Positions 1-14,440 of a DNA stretch of 64,000 nucleotides are shown here, piece after piece. The notes under the pieces are model-generated. The model was not told the origin of the DNA and did not search any database. It saw only the letters and a list, made by a program, of their open reading frames with translations. The position numbers were made by a program, and so were the translations under genes. Numbering within the stretch: position 1 is the first letter of the stretch; the number at the start of each line of letters is the position of its first letter. The stretch covers positions 250,409,556-250,473,555 of the forward strand of contig NC_080672.1 of the NCBI RefSeq assembly GCF_030247195.1. Direction: 5' to 3'. The DNA comes from Topomyia yanbarensis (Eukaryota; Arthropoda; Insecta; Diptera; Culicidae).

Positions 1-126
1 TATGTATTCGCTACGCTCAGATGCGCATTCAACGTAAAGTGATATGATGTGAACAGAGATATGAAACTAGTATCATCCCGATCCATATCCATCCTTTTAA
101 ATTAGAGCTACATAAATATTCGAAAC

Positions 127-696
127 TTGAGGGGGATTATCATATTAACGGTAAAAGTCACGCAAAGATTCAGTGGTGGCGCGTGGTTTAAAATAAAAGT
201 TTCCATGTTAAAAGCTGAAATTATTCTTTATTTTAAAGACTTTATTAAAAATATGATTTTTTTTTGTTAAAATATATTCGTTTATTTCGAAGATATCCTC
301 GCGTGAAATCGAAATGTTTTTAGTTGGCGTCTCAGATTGCAAGATTGAAATTTCCTTTCATTTTATATCAATATCAACGATATCCATCTTATGTAAGGTC
401 TTGTGTCCTTATGCACAAAAATTTTGCCTTGTACAAAATTTTTCCTATTCGGGAATTTTGCATCAATATCTTTTAAATCGATTCTCTTGCAATCCGGAAC
501 GTCAACTAAAAAAGGCCGACTTTGCCCGTAAATTTCTCTCAAATGACCAAATATATTTTTAAACGATTTTTTTATAATATTTAACATAAAGTCTTCAAAA
601 CAAAAAAAAATGCCATTAACATAAAAACTTTTCTTTGAAAACCACACGCACAAATTCAAAATGATTTTTACCGTTTATATGTTAATCCCCTCTTAA
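127..696. mobile_element. Foldback MITE-like element
   Basis: The two ends are inverted copies. The left end reads TTGAGGGGGATTATCATATT and the right end, reverse complemented, reads TTAAGAGGGGATTAACATAT. Both then continue with AACGGTAAAA and stay alignable for roughly 80-150 bp per arm with scattered mismatches. The outermost TTGA/TTAA may be a degenerate TTAA-type target duplication. Short open frames inside are by-products of the arms and look non-coding. The superfamily is not identified. Confidence 0.7.
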
Positions 697-3173
<2,477 letters not shown>

Positions 3174-3456
3174 TACATAATTTAACCTCAACTTACAGTG
3201 GTTCAAACTGCAAATTTAGCAGGAATTTTGAGATTTTACTAGAACAAAACAACTTAGCTTTATTAAGTCTTTGGAGACGTTTTCGTAGTTTTTGAGCTCC
3301 TTCTTTGTGTTAAAACAACAGTAAGAGTAATTCTAATTTTACCAAGATCAAAAAATTCACTTTTTAATCATTCTAGCTAGAACCATACGACCTTCAGCGA
3401 AGTTGTAGAATGACAAATTTAGGAAAAGTTTGCTGAAGACATATAAGCTCTAGGGA

Positions 3457-3530
3457 GTGGGCGTAGCGTAGTTGGTGAATCGATTGCCTTGTACGCAGCG
3501 CACCTGGGTTCGAGTCCCGACCCCACACAT
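3457..3530 (+). repeat. tRNA-derived sequence (SINE head or tRNA pseudogene)
   Basis: There is an A-box TAGCGTAGTTGG (3464-3475) and a B-box GGTTCGAGTCC (3507-3517) at tRNA-like spacing. A possible 5 bp anticodon stem holds a CTTGTAC loop (anticodon TGT, Thr-like). The acceptor stem GTGGGCG against ...CCCCAC pairs imperfectly and several stems have mismatches, so a functional tRNA is unlikely. The AT-rich continuation to about 3600 may be a SINE body. A database comparison with mosquito SINEs would settle it. Confidence 0.6.
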
Positions 3531-3923
3531 AGGTTACTTGACCAAGACCGCGGGGAGACTTGACCAAGAGAATTTTGAAACATCTGAACCAAAAATGATG
3601 AAATAAAACATACTATTATCCTTTTTCCATATTGCCGAGATCCTTAGGTAGCAGTAAAAAATATAAAAGGGTTGCATTTCATAAATTTCGACTGCTTGTA
3701 ATGCATTTCGTTTTAAGTATTTACTGTACTGCTTACATTGCATGTTCACACGTCACGAAATCAGTTATATTACTACTAATTTTGTTTAAAAGATAAAAAC
3801 TGATGTTTGATCTGGGATTTTTTCGTGACGTGATTAACATTAACAGTAGGTACCACAGAATAATAAATATCAGAAATTTTTTATCTTTCTCGCAATTTTG
3901 ATGCAGCTTCTATCCCAATTGTA

Positions 3924-4241
3924 GGGGAGAGATGCCGCATGACGACATTTGCCTCTGAAATTCTGGATGACCGATCTCATGATCAGACTGCCTGCGATAC
4001 ATGATTTACAAAAAAACGCACTATTAAAAAACGAAACTTTATTTAATAAGGTACTGAAAATGTTCGGTACTCCCCGATGCAACTGTGCGCACATAATCAT
4101 TAATAATATTTTTGTAGGGTTATAATAAAGATTAATTTACATCTACAGTGTTGTAATACTTCGAAAGACAAACTCGTATTAAAGTGACTCTATATAGGAG
4201 ACATAGAGAGGGCGGCATCTCACCGGACGCGGCATCTCTCC
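3924..4241. mobile_element. TA-flanked MITE, GGGGAGAGATGCCGC family
   Basis: The left end is TA then GGGGAGAGATGCCGCATGAC. The right end is GGCGGCATCTCACCGGACGC followed by GGCATCTCTCC and TA. The subterminal motif GGCATCTC occurs twice at the right end. The element is 318 bp with no coding capacity. It shares the extreme GGGGA end and the TA target with the elements at 4748, 10083, 11447 and 12813. Confidence 0.75.
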
Positions 4242-4747
4242 TAAAATTACCCTAACATTTTACTTCCTTTAAGCGGACCGAGTGAATAGAATAAATCACT
4301 AATTTTGAAGTACGGTTTTTTGTTTTAGTGTTTCGGATTCTCCTCGTCAGTAACTAGCACCAACTAGGTGTCTAGTTAGACGATGTATCTAAGCTAGTAC
4401 CCAAATTAGCACTAGTTAGACACTAAAATCCAAAAAGTCACACGTCTTGCGTGAACACTAAACAACTGGCTTATACCGAGCGATGTCTCGATAGTAAGCA
4501 CAGAAGTTCTGTTTGCCGACGAAGAATATGAACCGAAACTGTCTTATGGTTTGAAGACCCAAACGCCTGAGATTAGATTAAATTTGGCTCTATTAGCGAG
4601 GGTGCCACACTATTCCATTTATAACGTGGCCTACAAATGAGGTAATGCATATAAAATGGCATTAACATGTTTGCTTCGTTCCTAAGAACCAATTTAATGA
4701 CAATAATGGCCTGAAAATGGCGAAAAGCTCGTGTTTGAGCACAACTA
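4242..4747. other. Unannotated spacer between elements
   Basis: This is AT-rich sequence with repeated CTAGTTAGAC/ACTAGTTAG words near 4350-4430 (a short imperfect repeat). No gene was seen. Confidence 0.35.
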
Positions 4748-6067
4748 GGGGAACTGGGGGGAAGCCCGACACCCTGGGTAAGCCCGACACCCACGACTTT
4801 TCCCACATATCAAATTTTAAATCATACAATAATGACAGGATATTATTAGTACGATTATTTTTGGCATTTCGATACATATCGATGCCACATGGGTTCATAA
4901 ACGTCAACAAAATAAACAAAACAAGCGAAAGCAAAGTTGATGCGCTTTTGGATGTTATTTTTAGTTGATACATTTTAAGGTTTTAATAACACAAAAGTTT
5001 TGAAAATGACAAGTTTTTTGTCACACATTCTATTCTACTCTCCATATCGTTATTTGTATGTATTGAAGATAAGTTTGAGTATTTCAATACTGTTAATTGA
5101 GCATTTAACAAAAATGGGCGCTGTTGGGGTAAGACCGACAGTTTTTGGGTGGGGTAAGACCGACACGGTGTTTAGATAATTGGGTTCGTTTTTGATTCGA
5201 TACAAACGACTGGGTATATTTGTTGTGTTCAATTATACTATAATTACGTCATGTTAATAATTGAAATACACGGAAACTATGTTTTTTGCATTTATTTATC
5301 AGTATTGTCTCAAGCCAACCAAAAAAATTAAAAATTAAATTGAACGTGATTCATAATAATATTACAAAGAGAAACGAAAAGTATAATCTAATATGAGATT
5401 TTGAAATGATATTGATGAAAAAATTTCATTGGCCGTCGAATTGTTGATCAACAGTGTTCCGAAAAATCACAACACGAACCGGATAGCTTACTACGAAGCG
5501 TGCGTCACTTCTAAGTGAATGAGTCCTAGTGACAGCGTATATAATCTGCTCGCATAACAGCTCTTCCTCGTTAGAATGGCTATACAAGTGGCTAAAGCTC
5601 GAAAGAATTACTTGAAAAAACCCGTACCATAATATAAACCATGCGTTAAACATTATTTATTCATAACACCACGCATACGAATGCTCTTCCTCTTGCTACG
5701 CGATGAAACTACAGAAAGTATGCGTTTGCATCACACATACTCATATACACATAATTGCACTTTATCACACATACACAATACATTTTTAATGGAAAAAATT
5801 GGACAAAAAGAAAGTTCAAAAGGGGGTCGCTCTTGCCCCTTTGGGGTGTCGGTCTTACCCGCAGCGTTTTTAAAATGACATTTTTCTCCATTTTTTTTGG
5901 CAACCAATAATTTTTAATGAATTCAATTTTTTGAAACGCTGAAAAAATTATATTTTGTTAAGAAACAACTTAACAAGGATTATGCACAGAATATACAATT
6001 TTAGGAACTTTGTGGAATTTTAGAAAAATTATTGCGCTTAAGGTGTCGGACTTGCCCCGCGTTCCCC
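4748..6067. mobile_element. 1.3 kb TIR element, copy 1 (GGGGAAC family)
   Basis: The element starts GGGGAACTGGGGGGAAGCCC and ends with the inverted form (GGTGTCGGACTTGCCCCG, then CGTTCCCC), with TA on both sides. Copies of the subterminal motif (GGTAAGCCCGACAC, GGTAAGACCGACAG and their complements) recur inside near 4778, 5127, 5149 and 5848. A second copy of nearly the same length lies at 12813-14129, and a related 626 bp element at 44258. No transposase frame was found, so it is judged non-autonomous. Confidence 0.85.
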
Positions 6068-6165
6068 TAAAACTAAAATGGTTTAACCCCCAAAACCCTC
6101 GTCTGGTTATGCCACTGAAGGTGCCAACATCGCCCAAATAAAAAAATCCGTGCTAGGATGTTTTA

Positions 6166-6453
6166 AGACTAACAGAACACTATGAGGAAATTCCTTCAAA
6201 AAATATCGATTCGCAAATTTTACTAGAACACTAGCTGCACCGTTTATACACGGTCCGAATCACTCATTTGCAAAAGAGTTATCCCTCAGGGCAGGAATAA
6301 TTTTTCACTACTGGTCTATCCCCCGTATACTTGCGAATATATCAGTGGCACCATAACCTCAAATGCGGCCACAGTCCCAACTAAAAATATATTTAAAGTG
6401 ACTGTTAAAGCGGGCGAAGAATTTGTTTCGAGTGTTATATCTGTTAGTATGTG
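6166..6453. mobile_element. MITE, AGACTAACAGA family, copy 1
   Basis: The ends are inverted: AGACTAACAGAACACTATGA on the left and GAGTGTTATATCTGTTAGTA on the right. The interior matches the copy at 18627-18920 throughout, including a shared stretch around GTTAAAGCGGGCGAAG. This copy is more diverged at its ends. It is non-coding. Confidence 0.75.
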
Positions 6454-6821
6454 GTTTTACACCCTACTAGTTTGCTATGAATCACTGCATTTTTTGATGG
6501 GGTACCGTTAGTAGAACGTCGAAACCAATACACTGAACATTTTTTTATACGGGGTATATGAACTACATAAAAAACCACATAACTTATTATATACACATAA
6601 AAATCGTACAAAATATAAGAAACTGCATAAAATATAAGAAACATAAGCAAAATTTCAGTGCATACACCCTTTTAAGCTGATTAAGAGACGTTGATGCTGG
6701 TTTGAATTGATTTTTAAATTTACCATTTTCACAAGACGGGATTCAAAATCCAAAAACATAAACGTAGAATGAACTAAGCAATATTGCTCCAGCGGAATTA
6801 AATGAGGCTTTTTTATTCCAG

Positions 6822-9562
6822 ATAATCGTATCATCTCTCGCTCTGATCATAACTTTTGTTTGCGGAAACAACGACGACAATCCGTTCAAGGACATTGCAA
6901 ACTATCACCAGTGGAAACCTCTCGCAAAATGGCGCCAACAGTTTTATCCACCATCCGAAGCACACCAGCGTAGCGCTACCGATGATCGTGCAGAGTACGA
7001 CGATGATGATGCTTCCGAAACGCCACAGGATTTGCAGACCATAGATTTCAAATCGAAACGATCCCGTCTCCGGCAACCGCTTTGCGAGGTTCTAGTCAAT
7101 ATCGTTTACGTTGGTAACGGTACCGATGGTTACCAGTATCGCCCAGACCACTACGTCACCGAGTCTTGTCTCAGTACATTCAACACATTCCAAAATAAGG
7201 TAATGTCACAGATTCCAAACCAGTAGGAATATTGTTCAATGTTGACCCGCAATTTCTGCTCGAGAAATATAACAGTTGGTTTGAACTCCTTTACCAAAGA
7301 TTACGTGAAATTTGTTTAAAAACAAAATGTGACTTCAGACTTGCAGCTAAGGAGTACCTTGGATCTCTCGAATATATTTCTAATACTAGCAACCTTGAAG
7401 CTCTTTCTTTTGGTTTATTCGTCAAGGCGATAGCTTCACGGAGCCGTGGGTCTTCTACATCCTTACATTATGTAAAAAATAAAAACTATAAACGATTAAT
7501 ACTAAGAGTCTATCCGATCCCGTACGCACGACTTGCAATTGCGCGCGGAGATCCGTTTTTACGTCAAGAAAATATTTGCATCCACGCCAACTACATTGAG
7601 GTTAGCGATCAGGTGTTCTTTCTAACATATTTCCCTTTCGGGGCACGAGCGTGAACCCCCCGTCATTGCTAGTAGCTCCCTCACCTCCCTGTTGCATTTG
7701 TGGTACTTGACGTGGCTTTCGCAGTTGTCATTATTGCTTGAAGAGAAGCCACAAATTTGGCAACCGTTTGTGACTCAGGGAATGATATTGGAGACAGAGT
7801 GTTGGCATTTCTTTCTGTAGATGAGCTTTTCTCAGCGGTTTCTGGGCACGGTTGTCCGTAATGTACCGTTTGTTCAAAGAACTGGCACGTGTTAGTTTGT
7901 CCTTGATATGTACAAAGAGTTCGCTGTATAATGGTATCAACCCCCTTCTGTATTTTACTGCAGGGTAAGGTAGGAGGGAATAGATTGGTCTAGCCGCATT
8001 CTCACCACAAAAGACCATTTGGAATATCCGGAAAGTAGTTTCTCCACGTATCCTGCGTGATGGATTCCACTTCTTCGCAATACGACATGAATCTTTTAAT
8101 GGCCACTTTGCAAATATGTAGTGCTTAATCTTGTAATTTGACTTCCATGTTTCCGTTATCCGTATATATAAAAAGATTAAAGAATCTTGATTTTATCGGT
8201 GTCACAACCTCTTTCTTGTAATTTTGAAAGCAAGAATCGGGATTCTAGCCAATGAGGGAGTAGGTTCATTCATAATGACATTTCCACCATCCTCGAGAAC
8301 GTGCGAAGAAATAACCAATCGTGATCGGAAAATCCTTTTCTTTTTGCTATATTACCCAGCATGGAAAAAGTGCCAATATCGAACATGCTTGGTCAACAAT
8401 TCTCTATAATTCTACATCTCTTTGGTCAAAGATATTATCGGCTTTCAAATCTAGAATTGTCTTTTTTAGGCACATTAGCTTCCATCCTGGGAATTCCGGG
8501 ACTTGCTGATTTCGCGGGATTTCCGAATGGCGGGCAAATGCGTTTCCTTATTCCCGGTATTCGGGAATCCCGGGAAATACGTTTTAATTTATTTCAAAAG
8601 ACTTCTGTTCTGCAAATCAAAATGTGCAGGAAATATGTTGACCGGCTAATATTCGGAGGGGGTAGTACCTGCCAATTATACTTTTTCAACTGTTTCCAAC
8701 TGTTTGGTTATCTATATCTTCAACTCAGTGAAATTCAGATATTTTTCGTGACTTTTTCAGGTTAATACTACAAGCCTTAGTCAAGTCACTGCTAAAGAAT
8801 GTTCATGTTTTCATGTCAAAAGAAAAAAAATGCCGGCCGTGATCCGCCCCTTCAGTAGCTTTTCTAGTGCGCACGATATCTCTGCACAAGATGAACCGAT
8901 TGCTCTAATTTTTTATCAGATTCTTTATTATTATCTTTATTATTTTAGGGTGCAAACAAAAAATAGTTTTGTAATAAGCGAAAGCCATCTCAAAATTGAT
9001 TTTAGCATGAGAAATACCACAAAAAACTTTTGGCGCTCACTTCGGTTCGGCTTACCAATGCCTATATTCATGCATCGATTATAAGAACCAGCATATTAAA
9101 AATGGCTTGAAATAGTGAAATAGAGTGATAGTATAAATATGTAGAGTAGAAATAGTCCCATGAGGTGTGAAATGTTCTGTGTAGTATTCAATTTACGCAT
9201 ACTTCATTATTACTGACAATAATTGATTGCTTTTTCCCGTAATCAACAGCAGCAAAAATCAAAACTACACAATATACGACAAACTAATTTTATTTTGCAG
9301 TGCATAGAAACCGGTCTGTCCTGCACCCAGATTAGGCAGAAAATTTTCATCACTAGGCGAAAAGTGGCTAGTGAGGATGCCAAGGCAACCAACTGCTGGG
9401 AGCACGTTCGGATGGAGGAGGTAAGCCGGAACACGATCGAAAATGGCATCTGGTCGAAATGAATTATTGACTGTCTTTACGTTTCAGATCGATGCTGGTT
9501 GCGAATGCATGTGGCCAAGGGAACACATCGGCGATAAGCATTCCTATCGACCTGGAAAATAA
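6822..9562 (+). CDS. Secreted cystine-knot ligand, Trunk-like (partial, start exon not found)
   Basis: There are three coding exons, 6822-7199, 9301-9420 and 9488-9562, all with GT/AG introns in phase 0. They give 190 residues ending in TAA. The first visible residues are a hydrophobic signal-peptide-like core (IIVSSLALIITFVCG), so the Met must lie in an unlocated upstream exon. A dibasic site (KSKRSR, about residue 78-83) precedes a Cys-rich C-terminal domain. That domain has eight Cys in the order LCEV, ESCL, KCIE, LSCTQ, NCWEH, GCECMWP. By pattern and by the terminal CxCMWP this resembles Trunk, the Torso-receptor ligand related to PTTH and Spätzle. That family is secreted as a pro-protein and cleaved before acting on a receptor. 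PTTH or another Spätzle-superfamily member is the alternative. The cystine-knot call is firmer than the name. The 2.1 kb first intron holds repeat debris. Confidence 0.72.
7200..9300 (+). other. Intron of the Trunk-like gene with degenerate repeat sequence
   Basis: The intron begins GTAATG and ends TTTTGCAG. Around 7660-8100 the minus strand reads as broken, Ser/Thr-rich retroelement-like frames interrupted by stops; this may be a decayed retroelement, but no family could be named. The 140-codon plus-strand frame at 7232-7654 has no recognised motif and lies wholly inside the intron. An imperfect CCCGGGAATTCC-rich stretch lies at 8486-8580. Confidence 0.4.
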
Positions 9563-10082
9563 CGACCATGAGGGTTTGTACCCAAACAAAACCACGTCTA
9601 CTAAATCACAGAAGTGATACGAGGAGGCAGCAACTGAAAACATCTCAACCTCAGACAGGTGCAATCCGGTGAAAATTAAATTTAAATTCCTCCGCGGTAG
9701 GATCGCACATATGATTAATGTATAAAATGAGCCCTTTTATGTATTTATCGTTGGCGAGCCTGATGCTTATGACAAATTGTATAGTTATAAAAAACGGCTA
9801 AAGACTTTTAATGCACTTTAAAATAGATAAATATTTAGTAGTCAACACATGAGCAGTATTATTAAAGTAATTTATATATATTTATTTTAATCAAATCAAA
9901 TAAAATTGTAAGCAAAAGAAACGTCCGGACGATCTGGTAATATGTTTGTGTTTTTTTAATCTCGCCGAAAAACGTTGACAACCATCATCAAACAAGCAAA
10001 AGATAAATAGATATAAATATGCAGTGTGGTATCGTATGTTATCCTTTTCGACGATTGGATTACTTGGTGATCTATTCATATA
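9563..10082. other. 3' flank of the Trunk-like gene
   Basis: AT-rich sequence follows the stop codon and probably includes the 3' UTR. No further exon, RNA gene or repeat end is recognisable. Confidence 0.35.
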
Positions 10083-11385
10083 GGGGAAGATGGGGTAAAA
10101 CGCACCCCGGGGCAAAATGTCCCCTTTGTTTATATCGAAAACTGCTGAAAATTTTTAGAAAAGGGTAACAACAGTCGGAAGTCCGTCATAGTTAAGTTAC
10201 ACTGTCAAAGTTTGATAACCGTACATCAATAACAACTCGAGAAATAAACAAAAAACAATAACGTGCTCTTCTCATATAATTATTGTGGCTCGTGCAACAA
10301 GGATTTTCGGCTTTTATAAATGCTGTTTTACTATTATATAAGTGCATTCCAGTTCTATTTATACCGTTGCTCATTATCCTGTCGCACTATATAAGAAAAA
10401 TCTACTAAATAGTTCACTTTTTGCTAAATTTATATCACTGCTCCATCGGGGGCAAAATGCCCCCTTCATTGATTTTGCCAATTTTTAATCGAAAACAGAA
10501 AAATCGTTCTGAAAACAAGCCAATTGCATAACCTACGGCTATTTAATGGCACACTTTTGTGAAATCTCGTCAAAAATCAAAACTACTTGCTTGTTCACCG
10601 AGCATTCTGCTCCATTGTTGCGATGCATTCTGCCCCGTTGCTGTAGTGCATTATGCCCCGTTGTGGTGCATTTTGCCCCCGCACAGGTGCGTTATGCCCC
10701 GCTTATTTTTGAAAAGGTAATTTTCAATGATTTTGAAAAATTGAATATTTTTCATGTTTTTGAATACTTTGCAAAGCGTTATGATGGTGATAAATTCGTA
10801 TAAATCTGACGTCTGAACACTTTTGGCAATCGTTTGTAGTTGGCGCTGTGATCGATGAAATGCAGTTTGAGTGCATCTGTAAACAGCATGTAGCAAACAG
10901 TTGCGTAGACGCAAAGATGATAAAGTACAAGATATCTCACTGTCAAATTCTACGAACATACCTTCGACAACATCATTTTGATGATTCCAACACCATCTTT
11001 TGAGTTCTCATTGAGTCAGCCGAACGCAAATTGCAAATTTCTTTCAGTGTGCGGTTGCGCGAGCATGTCAGATGCTTTCGGAAATGTGGTTCTTTTCGCA
11101 CCGGAATGAGAGTGAGAAGAATGGCAAATGGAAAGCAACGGTCAATAGGAGAACGGCGAAATCTATTTTTACTTGATCAAAGCTAAATTCTGAAAGCACC
11201 TATAAGGCTTGAAAAAAAAATTGAATATTTTTCATGTTTTTGAATACTTTGCAAAGCGTTATGATGGTGATTACAGAGGAAAATGTTGGCTAGACGATAT
11301 CATTAATTAAATTCTCCCTATTGATGTTCTATAGCTGAGTTATGAACATATTTCCTTAGGGGGTGCGTTTTACCCCATCTTCCCC
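10083..11385. mobile_element. 1.3 kb TIR element, GGGGAAGATGGGGT family
   Basis: The ends are near-perfect inverted repeats: GGGGAAGATGGGGTAAAACG then CACCCC on the left, GGGTGCGTTTTACCCCATCT then TCCCC on the right, flanked by TA. The motif TGCCCC/GGGGCA recurs about seven times inside (10109-10116, 10450-10463, 10630, 10653, 10673 and 10694). A 0.4 kb block (10791-11210) is inserted inside it. No transposase is present. Confidence 0.85.
10795..11208. repeat. 0.4 kb dispersed block, copy 1
   Basis: This block matches 14503-14911 almost base for base, from TTCGTATAAATCTGACGTCT to the AAGCACCT...GGCTTG region. It also shows clear but diverged similarity to the reverse complement of the element at 31447-31720 (GGCGC(A/T)GTGATC and GTAGCAAACAGTTGCG segments), so it derives from the CACAGATAACAG family. 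It is flanked by a long direct repeat (see findings). Confidence 0.8.
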
Positions 11386-11446
11386 TACCATCCAACAATA
11401 CATCAACTCTGGAAAAATGTTCACTTTGAAGTGAACTTACACATTA

Positions 11447-12125
11447 GGGGAGAGTGAGGACACTTGATCCTTGGGGATATTTGATTCCCTGGCCATATCT
11501 CATAATCTATACATCAAAAGTTACCACAATATAAAAAGAATGAAATATTTGATCGATTATGATGTTTTAAAAACAAATCTAATGTATAACATTTGATTTG
11601 GAAAAATTGTACAATATTTTAGAAAATATGTGTTGATATCCATCTCGAAGATCTTTTTACAAATTTTTTAAACGGTTGTATCGGATCGGCGAACTAATTA
11701 TATATTAATATTTTCAAGTACGATTACTTTCTAAGGGCTTTTGTCTAGAAAAAACGTTCTTCGAATAAAAAGTTTCACAACACATACAAAAAATGAATTT
11801 TTGTTCACCTCATACAATAACACTGTAACACTGGGTACACTTGATCCCTATCATTAGGTCTCTCGAACACTTTCAAAATGTATAGAAATAGAAAAACATC
11901 ATTTTCATAAAGTGCCTGGCACTATTAATTTTTACAAAAACTTCGTTTTGACATGATTTTCAAAATTGTTCATATTACTGACAGGGCATAGTATTCGGAT
12001 TTACATATTATTCATAGCTCTCACAATTCAAATTGACTACAAAATGGTAAATTTTGCAATTTAAATTTTTATTTCATTGAACAGAAAAAAAACAAAAGTA
12101 GGATCAAGTAAACCCCCTACTCCCC
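11447..12125. mobile_element. TA-flanked MITE, GGGGAGAGTGAGGAC family
   Basis: The left end is GGGGAGAGTGAGGACACTTG then ATCC. The right end is GGATCAAGTAAACCCCCTAC then TCCCC. TA lies on both sides. The subterminal motif CACTTGATCC is repeated inside near 11838 (GGTACACTTGATCCC). The element is 679 bp, AT-rich and non-coding. Confidence 0.8.
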
Positions 12126-12812
12126 TACTAAAATGTGAATAAAAAAAAATACATACAAAAAAATTACATACATTTTAACGACATTCAATTAGCTCGAGAT
12201 TACTGGATTGGGAAAGTTTTGAAAATTTAGAACCATAGTACTTAAGTGATAGCTAACTAGAAATGGCAGGATTATTAGAACAGGCTTAATAACTTACGGG
12301 CTTAACCTTTGTCTTCTGTTGATGGGGGTCGAGCTTAGGCAGCATAACTACGAACAACTCAAGTCCACCAACACGCCTCCTGGTAAAGACAGACTTGTTC
12401 CTCTTTACCGTGAGAACATTACACATTACTTTTTAAAAAAAATAGCTCCATCATTCTTGCGTTACCAAATGTTCATGCAACCAGATTCCTAAGATGTGTT
12501 TTCATACCACGATATTAATATATTAATCAACTCCATTTTTTCTGTACGAATCAGAGTTAAAAATAATCGAAGCTCTTTTTTGACTGCTGAAAATTAACCT
12601 GATGCGACTCGTGGTGAATAGAAAAAATATTCATTCAAATATCCATGTTATTCATTCAGTTGAATATCGTACAATATATTCATTTCACTAATTATCTAAG
12701 AAAATGTTTTCAAATGCCGGTAAAGCATATGAAACAACAATCATCGTCGCTTACATTGTGCCAGGGCCTACTTTGATGCGTTTGATTCGTTGCTGCACGG
12801 TCACTTCGTGTA
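12126..12812. other. Unannotated spacer
   Basis: No coding exon was found. A segment near 12178-12200 (ACATTCAATTAGC) resembles the arm of the small element at 41824-41986, suggesting a decayed copy. Confidence 0.35.
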
Positions 12813-14129
12813 GGGAAACTGGGGGTAAGCCCGACATCCTGGGTAAGCCCGACACCCCACGACTTTTCCCAGATATCAAATTTTAAATCATTTTATAATG
12901 ACAAGATATTATTCGTACTATTATTTTAGGCATTTCGAAACATATCGATGCCATATGGGTTCATTAAACGTCAACAAAATAAACAAAACAAGCGAAAGCA
13001 AAATTGATGCGCTTTTGGATGTTATTTTTAGTTGATACATTTTAAGGTTTTAATTAAACAAAAGCTTTGAAAATGTTCAGTTTTTTGTCACACAGTCTAT
13101 TCTACTCTCCATATCGTTATTTATGTGTATTGAAGATAAGTTTGAGTTTTTCAATACTGTTAATTGAGAAATTACCAAAAATGTGCGCTGTTGGGGTAAG
13201 ACCGACAGTTTTTGGGTGGGGTAAGACCTACACGGTGTTTAGATGATTGGGTTCGTTTTTAATTCGATACAAACGACTCATTATATTTGTTGTGTTTAAT
13301 TATACTATAATTACGTCATGTTAATAATTGAAATACACGCTTTGTGCTTTGTGCATTTATTCATCAGTAATGTCTCAAGCCTACCAAAAAAATTAAGAAT
13401 TAAATTGAACGTGATTCATAGTTATATTACAAAACGAAACGAAAAGTATAATGTAATATGAGATTTTGAAATAATATTGATGAAAAATTTTCATTGGCCG
13501 TCGAATTGTTGATCAACAGTGTTCCGAAAAATCACAACACGAACCGGATAGCTTACTACGAAGCGTGCGTCACTTCTAAGTGAATGAGTCCTAGTGACGG
13601 CGTATATAATCTGCTTGCATAACAGCTCTTCCTCGTTAGAATGGCTATACAAGTGGCTAAAGCTCGAAAGAATTACTTGAGAAAACCCGTACCATAATAT
13701 AAACCATGCGTTAAACATTATTTATTCATAACACCACGCATTCGAATGCTCTTCCTCTTGCTACACGATGAAACTACAGAACACATGCGTTTACATCCAC
13801 ATACTCATATAGACATAATTGCACTTTATCACACATACACAATACATTTTTAATGGAAAAAATTGGACAAAAAGAAAGTTCAAAAGGGGGTCGCTCTTGC
13901 CCCTTTGGGGTGTCGGTCTTACCCGCAGCGTTTTTAAAATGTCATTTTTCTCCATTTTTTGGCAACCAATAATTTTTAATGAATGCAATTTTTTGAAACG
14001 CTGAAAAAATTATATTTTGTTAAAAACCACCTAAACAAGGGTTATGCACAGAATATACAATTTTAGGAGTTTTGTGGAATTTTAGAAAAATTATTGCGCT
14101 TAAGGTGTCGGACTTGCCCCGCGTTCCCC
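12813..14129. mobile_element. 1.3 kb TIR element, copy 2 (GGGGAAC family)
   Basis: This is a near-identical partner of 4748-6067: same terminal sequences, same internal motif positions, length 1317 bp against 1320 bp. The left end has a small change (GGGAAACTGGGGGTAAGCCC). TA flanks both ends. Minus-strand 75-codon frames at matching positions in both copies (5426-5653 and 13491-13718) differ at two residues, but conservation is no higher than in the surrounding non-coding sequence. Confidence 0.85.
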
Positions 14130-14440
14130 TAATAATCGGAGACGAATGAAAATATGCATGGATGAATGGGTGGTTTGTTCGTTTGACGTTTTCAGCTGCG
14201 TCACTGAATATTGAAAATGAATGCGCCTGAATATAATCAATTTTCATTCAATGAATTTAAATATTTTAAACTCTGGTACATCATCGGTATTCGACATATT
14301 TATATTTATAAATGCCCTAGGAACATAAAACATGTGCTGCGAAGCTCTACAATCCGAATAGCATTCTGTGCATTGGAAGTCGACGAACTCTTGCATCTTG
14401 CAGATTCTCTGCCGATTCGTCGATGATCGGTCTTACCTGA

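Noticed and set aside
3457..3530. Functional tRNA-Thr gene
   Set aside because: The A- and B-boxes are good, but the acceptor and other stems pair imperfectly; a SINE or pseudogene is more likely.
5426..5653. 75-codon minus-strand frame conserved in two element copies (also 13491-13718)
   Set aside because: The whole element is equally conserved between the copies, so the frame shows no sign of selection for protein.
7232..7654. 140-codon plus-strand frame in the Trunk-like intron
   Set aside because: No recognised motif, no splice continuity with the gene, and next to decayed repeat sequence.
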